A DNA stretch of 7,184 nt, from NCBI GenBank assembly GCA_023403475.1, contig JAEYEL010000184.1:1-7184 (forward strand), in the 5' to 3' direction. The notes under the pieces were generated by a model that saw nothing but the letters and a program-made list of their open reading frames with translations, was not told where the DNA came from and ran no database searches. Of this stretch, positions 1 through 5,980 are shown piece by piece (positions within the stretch are counted from its first letter, which is position 1; every line of letters starts with the position of its first letter). Position numbers and translations under genes: made by a program. The stretch comes from Actinomycetes bacterium (GTDB lineage: Bacteria > Actinomycetota > Coriobacteriia > Coriobacteriales > Eggerthellaceae).

Positions 1-278
1 AGCACGGCCAAGTTGGCGGCTCGCACGGCATCTCCCAGCGCGTTTGCGTCCGGGTGGCTGGGCGCTTGTTCGGCAATGGTGTTCACGGCAATTTCGGAAG
101 CCACCTCTCCAGCGGCGTGTCCGCCCAGGCCATCTGCCACACCGAACAGGGGGGGCGCTACCGCCAAGCTGTCTTCGTTGTGGTCGCGAATGCAGCCCAC
201 GTCGGTTCTGCTGCCGAACGTGGAAGAGGGAAAGCGGCGGGAAGGCTCGCGACGCGGATGCATGGAGGCGCCCGTCAT
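1..278 (-). CDS. PP2C-family Ser/Thr protein phosphatase, N-terminal part (gene leaves the window)
   Basis: Manganese/magnesium-dependent phosphatase of the PP2C (PPM, Stp/PrpC) family, which dephosphorylates Ser/Thr residues modified by PknB-type kinases. The 92 visible residues hold the first metal-binding motifs: TDVGCIRDHNED (residues 25-36) and LFGVADGLGGHAAGEVAS (44-61), with the metal-binding aspartate in DGLGGH at 49. The first 20 or so residues are Arg/Pro/Ser-rich and precede the fold. The ATG at 278-276 overlaps the fhaB stop (TGA at 277-275) as ATGA, with GAGG five bases upstream, so translation is probably coupled to fhaB. A second ATG five codons in is an alternative start. The catalytic domain's rest and any C-terminal membrane segment lie outside the window. 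Its place directly after two FHA genes matches the actinobacterial phospho-signalling cluster. Family call is very secure; the exact orthologue name (pstP/stp) is inferred from context. Confidence 0.93.
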   Translation of the reverse strand, partial: MTGASMHPRREPSRRFPSSTFGSRTDVGCIRDHNEDSLAVAPPLFGVADGLGGHAAGEVASEIAVNTIAEQAPSHPDANALGDAVRAANLAV

Positions 279-688
279 GAGAACCTCACGCGCATGGCCA
301 CGTCGCCTACGTTTACCACGTCATTGTTCTTAAGCGCATAGGGCGCATCGATACGCTGCCCGTTCACAGCTGTTCCGTTGGTGGAGCCTAGGTCTTCCAC
401 GAAAAGATTCTGGCCCATGAGCGAAAACCGCGCATGGCGCCCGGAAACGTAGCCCGCGCCGATGACGATGTCGGCGCCGGGGCTGCGTCCCACGATAACA
501 GGCCCGCGCACCGCAATGGAAACGCCACGCAGCTCTTTAGGCCCGCGTTCCACCGAAACGCTCCACGTGCGTTCCTTCTTGCGCTGGCCGCGCACCAGCC
601 CTACGCCTGTTTTCATGATGGCGAATAAAAACAAGTAGAGCAGCGCTACGAACAGCAGGCGGGCGATGAGCAGTACGACGTCTATCAC
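275..688 (-). CDS. fhaB: FhaB-like membrane-anchored FHA domain protein
   Basis: Small phosphothreonine-binding protein, 137 residues, with one N-terminal membrane segment (about residues 3-24, rich in Leu/Val/Phe), a basic stretch (RGQRKKER, 33-40) that suggests a cytoplasmic C-terminus, and one FHA domain (about 57-137). FHA signatures are VIVGRSPGADIVI (64-76), SGRHARF (82-88) and DLGSTNGTAVNG (99-110); the Arg, Ser, His and Asn residues of phosphopeptide recognition are present. In mycobacteria the orthologue (FhaB/FipA) acts with PknA/PknB substrates in cell division; a like role here is inferred. Start choice: GTG at 688-686 has AGGAGG (701-696) seven bases upstream, whereas TTG at 694-692, two codons earlier, leaves only one base to the same site. 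The gene starts 21 bp after fhaA stops and overlaps the phosphatase gene by 4 bp, so the three form one operon. Confidence 0.9.
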   Translation of the reverse strand: MIDVVLLIARLLFVALLYLFLFAIMKTGVGLVRGQRKKERTWSVSVERGPKELRGVSIAVRGPVIVGRSPGADIVIGAGYVSGRHARFSLMGQNLFVEDLGSTNGTAVNGQRIDAPYALKNNDVVNVGDVAMRVRFS

Positions 689-695
689 GGGCAAC

Positions 696-702
696 CCTCC
701 TC
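696..702 (-). promoter_or_regulatory. Ribosome binding site of fhaB that decides the start codon
   Basis: The minus strand reads GAGGAGG, a near-perfect Shine-Dalgarno sequence. It lies seven bases before GTG (688) but only one base before TTG (694). This makes GTG the better start and removes two residues from the longer reading. Confidence 0.7.
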
Positions 703-709
703 GTCTGCG

Positions 710-2155
710 CTATGCGAGCTCGAAAATGAGGTTCGTCATGCCGATGGTAAGGCGGTCTCCCGGACGCAGCGTCTGCGAAGACACCTCATGGCCGTTCACA
801 CGGGTGCCGTTCGTAGACCCAAGGTCGGTGATGGACCACACGCCTTGGGGCTCGAAGCGCAGCTCGGCATGCGTGCGCGATGCGTTGATGTCGGGAAGCA
901 CGATGTCGCACGATTGCTCGCGGCCTATGATGAGGCGTGCGGTTGCCAGCGCGTAGGTGCGTTTGTTCGTGGTGTCTACGAGGCGTGCATGCACCGCACC
1001 TTGGCTGGGCTGGGGGGTGGCGCCCGCCGCGCCCGCCGCGAACACTACGGTGTTGGGAGCGGGGGCGGCTGCAGGGTGATTCGCACATGCGGCTCTTACT
1101 CCTGCCGCACCCGCTGCCCCTGCGCTTGCCCCTGCGCCGGCTACGCTTGCTGCCGCCGCACCCGCTGCCCCTGCGTCGGCCACGCTTGCCGCCGCCGCAC
1201 CCGCCGCCGCGCTCGCCGCAAGCTGGCTTCCTCTTGGCGATTGGGCGGCGCGTGCGCTGTTTGGAACAGGCGTGGCTGCGGGACCGTTTTGGCGATAATC
1301 CTCGAAATTTTGGCTGTCGAACGTGTATTCACCGTAGTCGATGGAATAGTCTATCTCGTCTTCGGGAACATAGGGTAAAGGCGGCTTTCTGCTGCTTGGG
1401 GCGGGGGTGCCCACGTCGCCGTAAGATCCGTTCATATCGAACACGTCCTGCGCGGCGGGCGCGTCGTAGTCATCCATCGGCGCGTATGGATCGTCGCTTC
1501 CGTTGTAGGAATCATAGGCGGCATAAGACTCTTCGGAGGGAGCATAAGGATCGTAGGCATCCTGATCGTATCCGCTCGCAGGCGTATAGGAATCGTAAGG
1601 CGCAGCACTGCTTGCGTAATCGTTGTCGTATGCGTTGCTGGAATCATAAGGGTTTGCAACGTCGTAGGCAGGCGCAATTTCTGCATAGTCGCTGTTCCAA
1701 CCAGCGTTTTCGGGGTAGCCTGCTTGCGGCGCACCGCCTATGCCGTAGCGCTCCATTTCCTCTTGGCGCAGTTGCGCTATAAGGGGCGCCGACACCGCTT
1801 CTGCAATAACGTCGAACTTTCCGTGACGCAGCCCGTCATCTACCATGAAGCGCACAAGGGGCTGTCCGTCCATGACCAGCCCTTCTTCGGCTGCCTTCGC
1901 GGCCAGATACGTTTCCGTTTCGCCAGCCAGCGTAGGGTAGTATCCGAACAGGCGCTCGTCGTCGTCGGGGTTTACCAGCACGGTGTACAAGGTGGGCGCA
2001 TACTGCTTGCCAGCGCCCACCATTTTCTCACGCCGCATTTTCTTTTCGGCCTTTTTGGCAATCTGGACAGGCGATATGGGTGCTGCGGCCATGCGATCCA
2101 CTGCCCCTTCGAATGTGTCTTCCATTTTGCCCTCGAACTTCGAAAAGAAGCCCAT
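710..2155 (-). CDS. fhaA: FhaA-like protein: DUF3662 + disordered linker + FHA domain
   Basis: Cytoplasmic phosphothreonine-reader of 481 residues. The N-terminal DUF3662 domain (about 1-135) opens with MGFFSKFEGKMEDTFEGA, typical of FhaA. A low-complexity linker follows: Tyr/Asp/Pro-rich (about 145-290, with many YD and YAP steps), then Ala/Gly-rich (about 310-380, with a 13-residue repeat). The FHA domain is C-terminal (about 405-481): LIIGREQSCDIVLPD (408-422), SRTHAEL (426-432), DLGSTNGTRVNG (444-455). In mycobacteria FhaA binds phosphorylated MviN/MurJ and damps peptidoglycan synthesis; the same role here is inferred. The frame is open 97 codons further upstream, but the ATG at 2155 has AAGGAG (2168-2163) seven bases before it and begins at the conserved domain start, while the extension is low-complexity and matches nothing I know. 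fhaB follows after 21 bp. The linker is longer than in many FhaA proteins and is the fast-evolving part. Confidence 0.93.
   Translation of the reverse strand: MGFFSKFEGKMEDTFEGAVDRMAAAPISPVQIAKKAEKKMRREKMVGAGKQYAPTLYTVLVNPDDDERLFGYYPTLAGETETYLAAKAAEEGLVMDGQPLVRFMVDDGLRHGKFDVIAEAVSAPLIAQLRQEEMERYGIGGAPQAGYPENAGWNSDYAEIAPAYDVANPYDSSNAYDNDYASSAAPYDSYTPASGYDQDAYDPYAPSEESYAAYDSYNGSDDPYAPMDDYDAPAAQDVFDMNGSYGDVGTPAPSSRKPPLPYVPEDEIDYSIDYGEYTFDSQNFEDYRQNGPAATPVPNSARAAQSPRGSQLAASAAAGAAAASVADAGAAGAAAASVAGAGASAGAAGAAGVRAACANHPAAAPAPNTVVFAAGAAGATPQPSQGAVHARLVDTTNKRTYALATARLIIGREQSCDIVLPDINASRTHAELRFEPQGVWSITDLGSTNGTRVNGHEVSSQTLRPGDRLTIGMTNLIFELA
1101..1215 (-). repeat. Imperfect in-frame tandem repeat coding the Ala-rich linker of FhaA
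   Basis: The 39-bp unit codes 13 residues: AAAASVADAGAAG then AAAASVAGAGASA. On the plus strand GGCTACGCTTGC at 1139 returns as GGCCACGCTTGC at 1178. A second register also shows: 21 identical bases starting at 1104 recur starting at 1155, 51 bp away. Every unit keeps the frame, as expected for slippage growth of a disordered linker. Confidence 0.75.
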
Positions 2156-2162
2156 GTTCCGT

Positions 2163-2168
2163 CTCCTT
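2163..2168 (-). promoter_or_regulatory. Ribosome binding site of fhaA
   Basis: The minus strand reads AAGGAG with seven bases to the ATG at 2155. It supports the short 481-residue protein over a 578-residue reading starting at 2446. Confidence 0.75.
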
Positions 2169-2217
2169 ATGTTGTGCGCGTTGTTCGCGTCAATCGTTCT
2201 GCGGGAAAGGCTTTTGC

Positions 2218-2340
2218 TTCGCCGCGTTCCCGCTGCGTCCCGCTGTGCGTAGTCGTGAGTTCGCCGTGTCCTGCTACCAAATTCGCCGCGTTCCCGCTGC
2301 CCCCGCCACGAGTTCGTTTCGCCTTGCTGCAAGCTTGTAG
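2218..2340. repeat. Partial tandem duplication in the fhaA leader (64-bp offset)
   Basis: The 19-mer TTCGCCGCGTTCCCGCTGC occurs exactly at 2218-2236 and 2282-2300. Downstream of each copy similarity continues with changes: CGTGAGTTCGCCGTGTCCTG (from 2254) against CACGAGTTCGTTTCGCCTTG (from about 2307). The unit length is not a multiple of three, so it argues against coding. Confidence 0.6.
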
Positions 2341-2540
2341 TGAGCGGCATTGAGACTACCCTCATGTCGCCGCGCATAGCGCAACGCTTCTTCTCCGTCT
2401 CTCTTCCGAAGCGTGCGACTCCGCTACTCTTGCAAGACTCCATCATGCCATAAACAAGAATGCAACGCCTATTCTTTTACGCAATCGTCATTTAACCACC
2501 GCGTTTCTTGCGGGGTTTCTCGCGGAGCTTTGGCTGGTTC

Positions 2541-2595
2541 TCGTAGAGCTCTCGCGAAGATCTCGCAGGGCTCTCGTATGACTTTCGCGGTCGGA
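2541..2595. repeat. Degenerate 11-bp periodic repeat (five units)
   Basis: Plus-strand units start at 2541, 2552, 2563, 2574 and 2585: TCGTAGAGCTC, TCGCGAAGATC, TCGCAGGGCTC, TCGTATGACTT, TCGCGGTCGGA. Each opens with TCG. A related unit, TCGCGGAGCTT, sits at 2520. Eleven base pairs is close to one helical turn and cannot be a codon repeat. Confidence 0.5.
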
Positions 2596-2640
2596 GGAAT
2601 GCCCGAGCTCATTCGAAGCTACAGATAGGGTAGGGGTGCA

Positions 2641-2896
2641 GAAGAATGGGAAGACACGGGCACGAGAGTGTAGGGGATGGGAAAGATGCGAACTGCGAAC
2701 TGCGCCCCAAAACTTGGACGGCTCAAATAAAGACTACGCCACTAGGGACTGGCTCCGGAACTCCTCCGGGGGCAGTTCCTTGCCTTGTTCCCGCATTCGT
2801 ATCGGAGCCCAATCTGTCTGGCGGGCGATGGGGACGCCCCGCCTTGCCTTGTCTGCATTTCTTCGTGTGCGTCTGACTTGGCTGTGCCTGGCAGCC
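2641..2896. other. Gene-free stretch with small GC-rich hairpins
   Basis: No open frame here resembles a known protein. The stretch holds a short 7-bp tandem repeat (TGCGAAC, 2687-2700), a possible IS3-type end (2698-2719) and three short GC-rich inverted repeats: GGAACT/AGTTCC around 2757-2781, GGCGGG/CCCGCC around 2820-2843, and GGCTG/CAGCC around 2879-2896. None is followed by a T-run on either strand strong enough to call a terminator. Confidence 0.4.
2698..2719. repeat. Possible solitary end of an IS3-family element
   Basis: The core CTGCGCCCCAAAACTTGGAC (2700-2719) resembles the usual terminal repeat pattern of IS3-family (IS150-like) elements, which often carry a C-run, an A-run and TTGGAC. 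No transposase fragment and no matching opposite end occur in the window. If real, this is only a remnant. The match is from memory of the family pattern and is weak. Confidence 0.25.
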
Positions 2897-2948
2897 GATG
2901 ACGTACGGCAGCAAAGTTCCGCTCAGAAAAAGCCATAAAGGTCTATGG

Positions 2949-3220
2949 TATCCGGCTTGAACCGTCGAGCGCGGCAGCAAAATCACCTTGGGTGCACAAA
3001 AAGTCGCGAATTGTTGCGCTTCTTCTGCAAGGGCAGAGAAGGGAAGGCCGTATACCCAGATTCCAATGGAGATCTAGGAATCAGGTAAGCTTCTGAACAG
3101 GTGATATTCGAAGTCGGTTCTCGCCGCCTTCCTTTATTCTCTTATCAGGCGCAACAATTCGCGACTTTTTGTGCACTGGAGGGTGGTACTGCTGCCGCGC
3201 TCGACGGTTCAAGCCGGATA
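2949..3220. repeat. Long inverted repeat (71-72-bp arms, 129-bp spacer)
   Basis: The left arm 2949-3019 is the reverse complement of the right arm 3149-3220. Within it 31 bases match exactly (2949-2979 with 3190-3220) and 28 bases match exactly (2992-3019 with 3149-3176). Between the two blocks lie 12 and 13 poorly matching bases. Fainter similarity continues outward to about 2897 and 3275 and inward to about 3055. The spacer contains another small hairpin, GATTCC/GGAATC, near 3060-3083. No transposase is nearby. It reads as two facing copies of a dispersed intergenic repeat, or as a MITE-like element. Confidence 0.85.
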
Positions 3221-3281
3221 TCGCAATCTCTTCGGTGGCTTTTGTGCGTTTGAGAGTGATTTTTGCTGCTGTGCTCCCCGT

Positions 3282-3572
3282 GTGAACGGATTGACGCCCC
3301 CCGTCCGAAAATCGCCTTATTTTTGGCGAGTTTCTTCTCCAGTGAACGGATTTGTTCTTCCCGTCTCGCCCTTTTTGCGAGATGGGGCGGCGGTCTCGTC
3401 TTCCGGTTGTGGAAAACCCCAGGTCGCAGACTTGTGATCGGGCAGCGCAGCGCGACCCGCCCTTGCTGCGCATTGTTTCTCTAGGGCCGATTCGCTCGAA
3501 CTCATTCATTCGGTGCGACTTTCGCCAAAATAAGCCCGATTTCTTGACGGGAAGAGCAAATCCGTTCACTGG
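3282..3572. repeat. Three copies of a roughly 50-bp repeat unit with a small hairpin
   Basis: Copy A (3282-3330, plus) and copy B (3342-3382, plus) are joined by an inverted copy C (3572-3519, minus). All begin with GTGAACGGATT and reach a CCCGTC block. B and C match over 26 bases with one difference (3341-3366 against 3571-3546). The second half is a stem-loop: A has TCGCC and GGCGA around a T-rich loop, B has TCTCGC and GCGAGA around another T-rich loop, and C is the weakest. Translated, copies give VNG-x-x-PV peptides in different frames, but indels break the frames, so these are repeats and not a gene. The gap 3383-3518 holds nothing I recognise. Confidence 0.7.
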
Positions 3573-3642
3573 GGCAATAAATGGCAACGTTTGGCTTGAC
3601 AATTACATAGGAGGGCGCGGCGGGGCTTGCGCGTCTCGCTAG

Positions 3643-4089
3643 GTCATCGATGCGTGCCACAGCCTTGGGGTAGAGTTTCTGTTCGCTGCTGTTTCCCTTA
3701 AGGATATATATTACGCGTTGGGGGTGTTCCTTAGGGCGAAGTGCAAGGAAAACGAAGAGACCGTGGACGAGGAGAAGGCTCGCCTTATCGAGGAAGCCGC
3801 ATGGAAATGCTCTCTGAACATACAGGAGATAGCCACTCTCGTTTCCGTCGACTGCTCTGACCTGTGGTTTGCCCAGCGCTTCCACAGCATCCACGGTAAT
3901 TTCGGGGATGATCTCGTGCTGGCTGCCGCCCGGCGTTTCCGTGCCGATTACTTGGTGACCTCCGACAGGAAGCTCCTCAGAAAGTCGTCCGTTGCGGCCT
4001 TAAGCCCCGAAGACATGCTCGCTTTGTTTGTCTCGTTCGAAAGCTTCGGCCGAGCCGGCCAAGCGGACGACGCGACAACGGGAGCGTAG
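3643..4089 (+). pseudogene. PIN-domain (VapC-like) ribonuclease, 5'-truncated
   Basis: The reading frame from 3643 to the TAG at 4087-4089 codes 148 residues typical of PIN-domain toxins: VIDACHSLGVEFLFAA (1-16), VSLKDIYYALG (17-27), FGDDLVLAAARRFRADYLVTSDRK (as 87-90 with the acidic pair D89/D90, then 91-110 with D108). In family members a first strand with an aspartate (DTN type) precedes this; here a TAG stop at 3640 stands immediately before VIDAC, and I see no remnant of the DTN segment in any frame upstream. Loss of this metal-binding residue should abolish RNase activity. A TTG at 3718 could still start a 123-residue product, but it would be shorter still. No antitoxin gene is adjacent. 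The repeat cluster ends about 70 bp upstream, so a repeat-linked deletion or insertion is the likely cause. Family call is good; PIN subfamily is uncertain. Confidence 0.75.
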
Positions 4090-4454
4090 TGCTTTCTTGT
4101 CCTCCGTCTGTCCACACGCAAGGAATGCCGTCTACGATTGCCAGCAGCGACGGCAGGCTAACCCTTTCTACGAACCTTTTCAGGGCGCTGTTGCAATCTT
4201 GGTTTCCGCCCGCTGCCATGAAATCGAACGGGTGTATACACTCTCGACCCTATGTATTCGCTCAGGGGACTTGTGGTGTAAGGGGGCAAGTGGTTGTTCG
4301 ACTTGTCTTTTCCGGGAAAGTTTCTCGTGCTTTCGGGGAATTTGAGTATCCACGGCTCTCCGTCGTGCAGCACGGCGAGTTTGCGGCCGGCTGCGCCTCC
4401 GTATGCCCGGTTTTTAATGAGTTCGCACTTGTCGAAATCGATGAACGGTTCCAC
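4090..4454 (-). pseudogene. HipA-like Ser/Thr kinase, internally deleted and frameshifted
   Basis: The first 72 or so codons from GTG at 4454 read as the start of a HipA-like kinase: MEPFIDFDKCELIKNRAYGG, then KLAVLHDGEPWILKFPES, LSEYIGSRVY. At about 4240-4230 the frame switches directly to the family's C-terminal region: PFDFMAAGGNQDCNSALKRF (from 4231), ERVSLPSLLAIVDGIP (ending about 4118). Intact relatives are roughly 300 residues, so the catalytic core between these pieces, perhaps 180-200 residues, is missing. The original frame runs on as unrelated sequence to a TAG at 4158. The C-terminus fades out near 4115 and meets the end of the PIN pseudogene at 4089 tail to tail. AGGAGG lies six bases before the GTG, so the relic may still be translated. 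HipA-type kinases phosphorylate translation factors and act as toxins; no HipB-like partner is visible. Confidence 0.75.
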
Positions 4455-4478
4455 TTCTGACCTCCTTTTCCTCGGGAC

Positions 4479-4487
4479 ATTCTACCA
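4479..4487 (-). promoter_or_regulatory. Candidate extended -10 promoter of the hipA-like relic
   Basis: The minus strand reads TGGTAGAAT, an extended -10 (TGn plus TAGAAT), 24 bases before the GTG start at 4454. No good -35 stands at the right distance, which extended -10 promoters tolerate. It lies in the 98-bp gap after the ATPase gene, so the relic could be transcribed on its own or by read-through. Confidence 0.4.
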
Positions 4488-4552
4488 CGCAGGAAGCAGA
4501 AGTACGCCGATGGTGCGCGGTATGTGGGTAACGGGACGGCAAAGCTTCCGGC

Positions 4553-5866
4553 TTAAGGCGCCAAACAGGTGATGGGAACCACGTACACGCCGTCATCGCG
4601 GACATATGCGTATCGGCCGAGGCCTTCCACAACGGCCAGAAACGCTGGGGTCCCGGCGCCGGCATCGCACATCTTCGACCGTAGGCGGAGAAGGTTTTTC
4701 GCGGCTCGATCCGCTTGGCTGTGGCCGAGTTTGATTTCGAGAGCCGCCCATGTTCCGTCATAGGCTTCGATGATGGCGTCTGCTTCCAAGTCGGTACTGT
4801 CGCGATAGTAGTGCACTTGAGACTCCGAAGCTTCCGCGTAAACGAGAAGGTCGCGCAGGCACAGGCATTCAAAGAGGAAACCGAAGGCGTTGAGGTCGTC
4901 GAGGAGCTTCTCTGGCGTGGCACCGAGAATAGCTGCGGGCAGGGATGGATCTACGTAGTGGTATTTGGGACGCTTGCTGATGCGGATCGACGACCTTAAG
5001 TTCGGCGACCAGCCGGGTATTTCCTCGATGACGAAAATCCTTTTGAGTGCTTGAAGGTAGTCTTCAACGGTCTCCTTAGAAAGGGTGTCGCCAGAGGCGT
5101 CGGCAGTCATGTCGCGCACGAGGGTTTTGGTGGCGGATGCCTGCTCGGCGTTTCGGGCGAGGGAGTGCAGAAGGCGACCCACCTTTTGAGGGTCGCGGCT
5201 TACGCCGTCGATGCGGGAGAGATCGTCTTCGGAGATTTGGCGAATGTAGCTGCGAGCTAGACGCGACGCCCTCCGCAGCTCGGTTTCTTGAACGGCCGGC
5301 CAGCCGCCGCGAAGCACAAAGTCGCAAAGGTCTTCCAAGGCAACGGGTTCGGCTGTGCCGTCGGGCTTGTTGCCGTCGAAAAGGGCCGATAAGGACACGG
5401 TGCCGTTCGATGCGTCCGATTCGTACAGTGTCATGGGGCGCATGCGAATTTTCTCGATGCGGCCGACGCCGCTGTGGCGGGGCTTCTCCTTTCGGGGAAC
5501 CGCCGAGCCAGTGAGCACGAACGTATCTTGCTTGCCGCTGCGGTCAACTGCGTTGCGCACGGCGTCCCATAGTGAAGGCACTTCCTGCCATTCGTCGATG
5601 AGCCTGGGACGTGCTCCTTGGAGCGCTTGGATCGGGGACAGCCGAGCCAGCTCCCGGCTCTGGAAAGCACCTTCGGAATCGAGGAGGCATATCTCGCTGT
5701 TGCAGAGGCTTCGGCCCGTCCACGTCTTCCCGCAGTACTTGGGACCTTCTATGCACACTGCGCCGAAGTCTTCCAGATCCTCGGAGATCCTGGCGTCGAG
5801 GACGCGGGGTTTATAGCCCGGGTTCACGAGCGTTCCCCGCTTGAAGTTGGTCAATTTTTGGGTCAT
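4553..5866 (-). CDS. AAA_14 / DUF4143 family ATP-binding protein
   Basis: A 437-residue protein of the widespread family that joins an AAA-type ATPase domain (AAA_14) to a C-terminal DUF4143 domain. Seen: Walker A EGPKYCGKT (40-48), Walker B RPRLIDEWQ (86-94, D91/E92), a sensor-like FVLTGSAVP (116-124), and a nuclease-like DLEADAIIE (359-367) followed by ALEIKLG (375-381), the D...ExK pattern of PD-(D/E)XK folds. Biochemical role of the family is not established; nuclease or regulatory activity is inference. Length is normal and the frame is intact. Start choice: ATG at 5866 with AAGAGG five bases upstream; a GTG at 5914 is in frame but falls inside the tandem repeat and lacks a ribosome binding site. 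No membrane segments or signal peptide. It stands alone, with two repeat arrays upstream and the hipA-like relic downstream; genes of this family are frequent in accessory regions beside toxin-antitoxin genes. Confidence 0.88.
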   Translation of the reverse strand: MTQKLTNFKRGTLVNPGYKPRVLDARISEDLEDFGAVCIEGPKYCGKTWTGRSLCNSEICLLDSEGAFQSRELARLSPIQALQGARPRLIDEWQEVPSLWDAVRNAVDRSGKQDTFVLTGSAVPRKEKPRHSGVGRIEKIRMRPMTLYESDASNGTVSLSALFDGNKPDGTAEPVALEDLCDFVLRGGWPAVQETELRRASRLARSYIRQISEDDLSRIDGVSRDPQKVGRLLHSLARNAEQASATKTLVRDMTADASGDTLSKETVEDYLQALKRIFVIEEIPGWSPNLRSSIRISKRPKYHYVDPSLPAAILGATPEKLLDDLNAFGFLFECLCLRDLLVYAEASESQVHYYRDSTDLEADAIIEAYDGTWAALEIKLGHSQADRAAKNLLRLRSKMCDAGAGTPAFLAVVEGLGRYAYVRDDGVYVVPITCLAP

Positions 5867-5912
5867 GGGAGCCTCTTCTTTTCCTTGAAGGCGGCAATGC
5901 GCTGAAGTGGCC

Positions 5913-5976
5913 ACTCTTCTTTTTTCAACCAGTCTACTCTTCTTTTTTCAACCAGTCTACTCTTCTTTTTTCAACC
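5913..5976 (-). repeat. 23-bp tandem repeat (2.8 copies) in front of the ATPase gene
   Basis: Units start at 5913, 5936 and 5959 on the plus strand. The first two are identical over 23 bases (ACTCTTCTTTTTTCAACC followed by AGTCT); the third stops after 18. On the coding (minus) strand each unit holds GGTTGAAAAAAGAAGAG, so three A-tracts recur every 23 bases. The array ends 46 bp before the ATPase ATG. TTGAAA could serve as a -35 but no -10 follows at the right spacing. Confidence 0.85.
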
Positions 5977-5980
5977 GCCG

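Larger units (their letters stand above)
2156..2640 (-). other. Long 5' region of fhaA, no recognisable gene
   Basis: About 485 bases lie between the fhaA start and the low-complexity gap further right. The stretch near fhaA (2156-2400) is GC-rich and holds a partial 64-bp duplication. The stretch 2440-2500 is clearly AT-richer, the likeliest place for the operon promoter, but I could not find a -35/-10 pair with correct spacing. The stretch 2500-2600 holds an 11-bp periodic element. Open frames on both strands have no family resemblance. Confidence 0.5.

Noticed and set aside
937..1782. A 281-codon open frame on the plus strand opposite fhaA
   Set aside because: It is a shadow of the Ala-rich and Tyr/Asp-rich linker codons; its product is an Arg/Leu/His-rich low-complexity string.
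2156..2446. A 97-codon in-frame extension of fhaA upstream of the ATG at 2155
   Set aside because: The extension is Arg/Ser-rich, carries a 64-bp duplication that is not a multiple of three, and precedes the conserved FhaA start, which has its own good ribosome binding site.
2700..2900. GC-rich hairpins considered as tRNA or terminators
   Set aside because: No cloverleaf with a T-loop motif could be drawn, and no T-run follows the stems.
2641..2938. Open frames on both strands of about 76-100 codons
   Set aside because: Composition is that of random GC-rich sequence; no motifs, and frames overlap the hairpins and one arm of the repeat region.
3081..3602. A 173-codon open frame on the minus strand across the repeat cluster
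   Set aside because: It runs through the inverted repeat arm and all repeat units, and the copies of the repeats are read in different frames, so it is not a conserved protein.
3502..3894. A 130-codon open frame on the minus strand
   Set aside because: It is antisense to the PIN relic, which has clear family motifs, and continues into repeat copy C.
3643..5866. PIN, HipA-like and ATPase genes taken as one new three-part defence system
   Set aside because: The PIN gene lies on the opposite strand and lacks its first catalytic segment, and the HipA-like gene lacks its core, so only the ATPase can be functional here.
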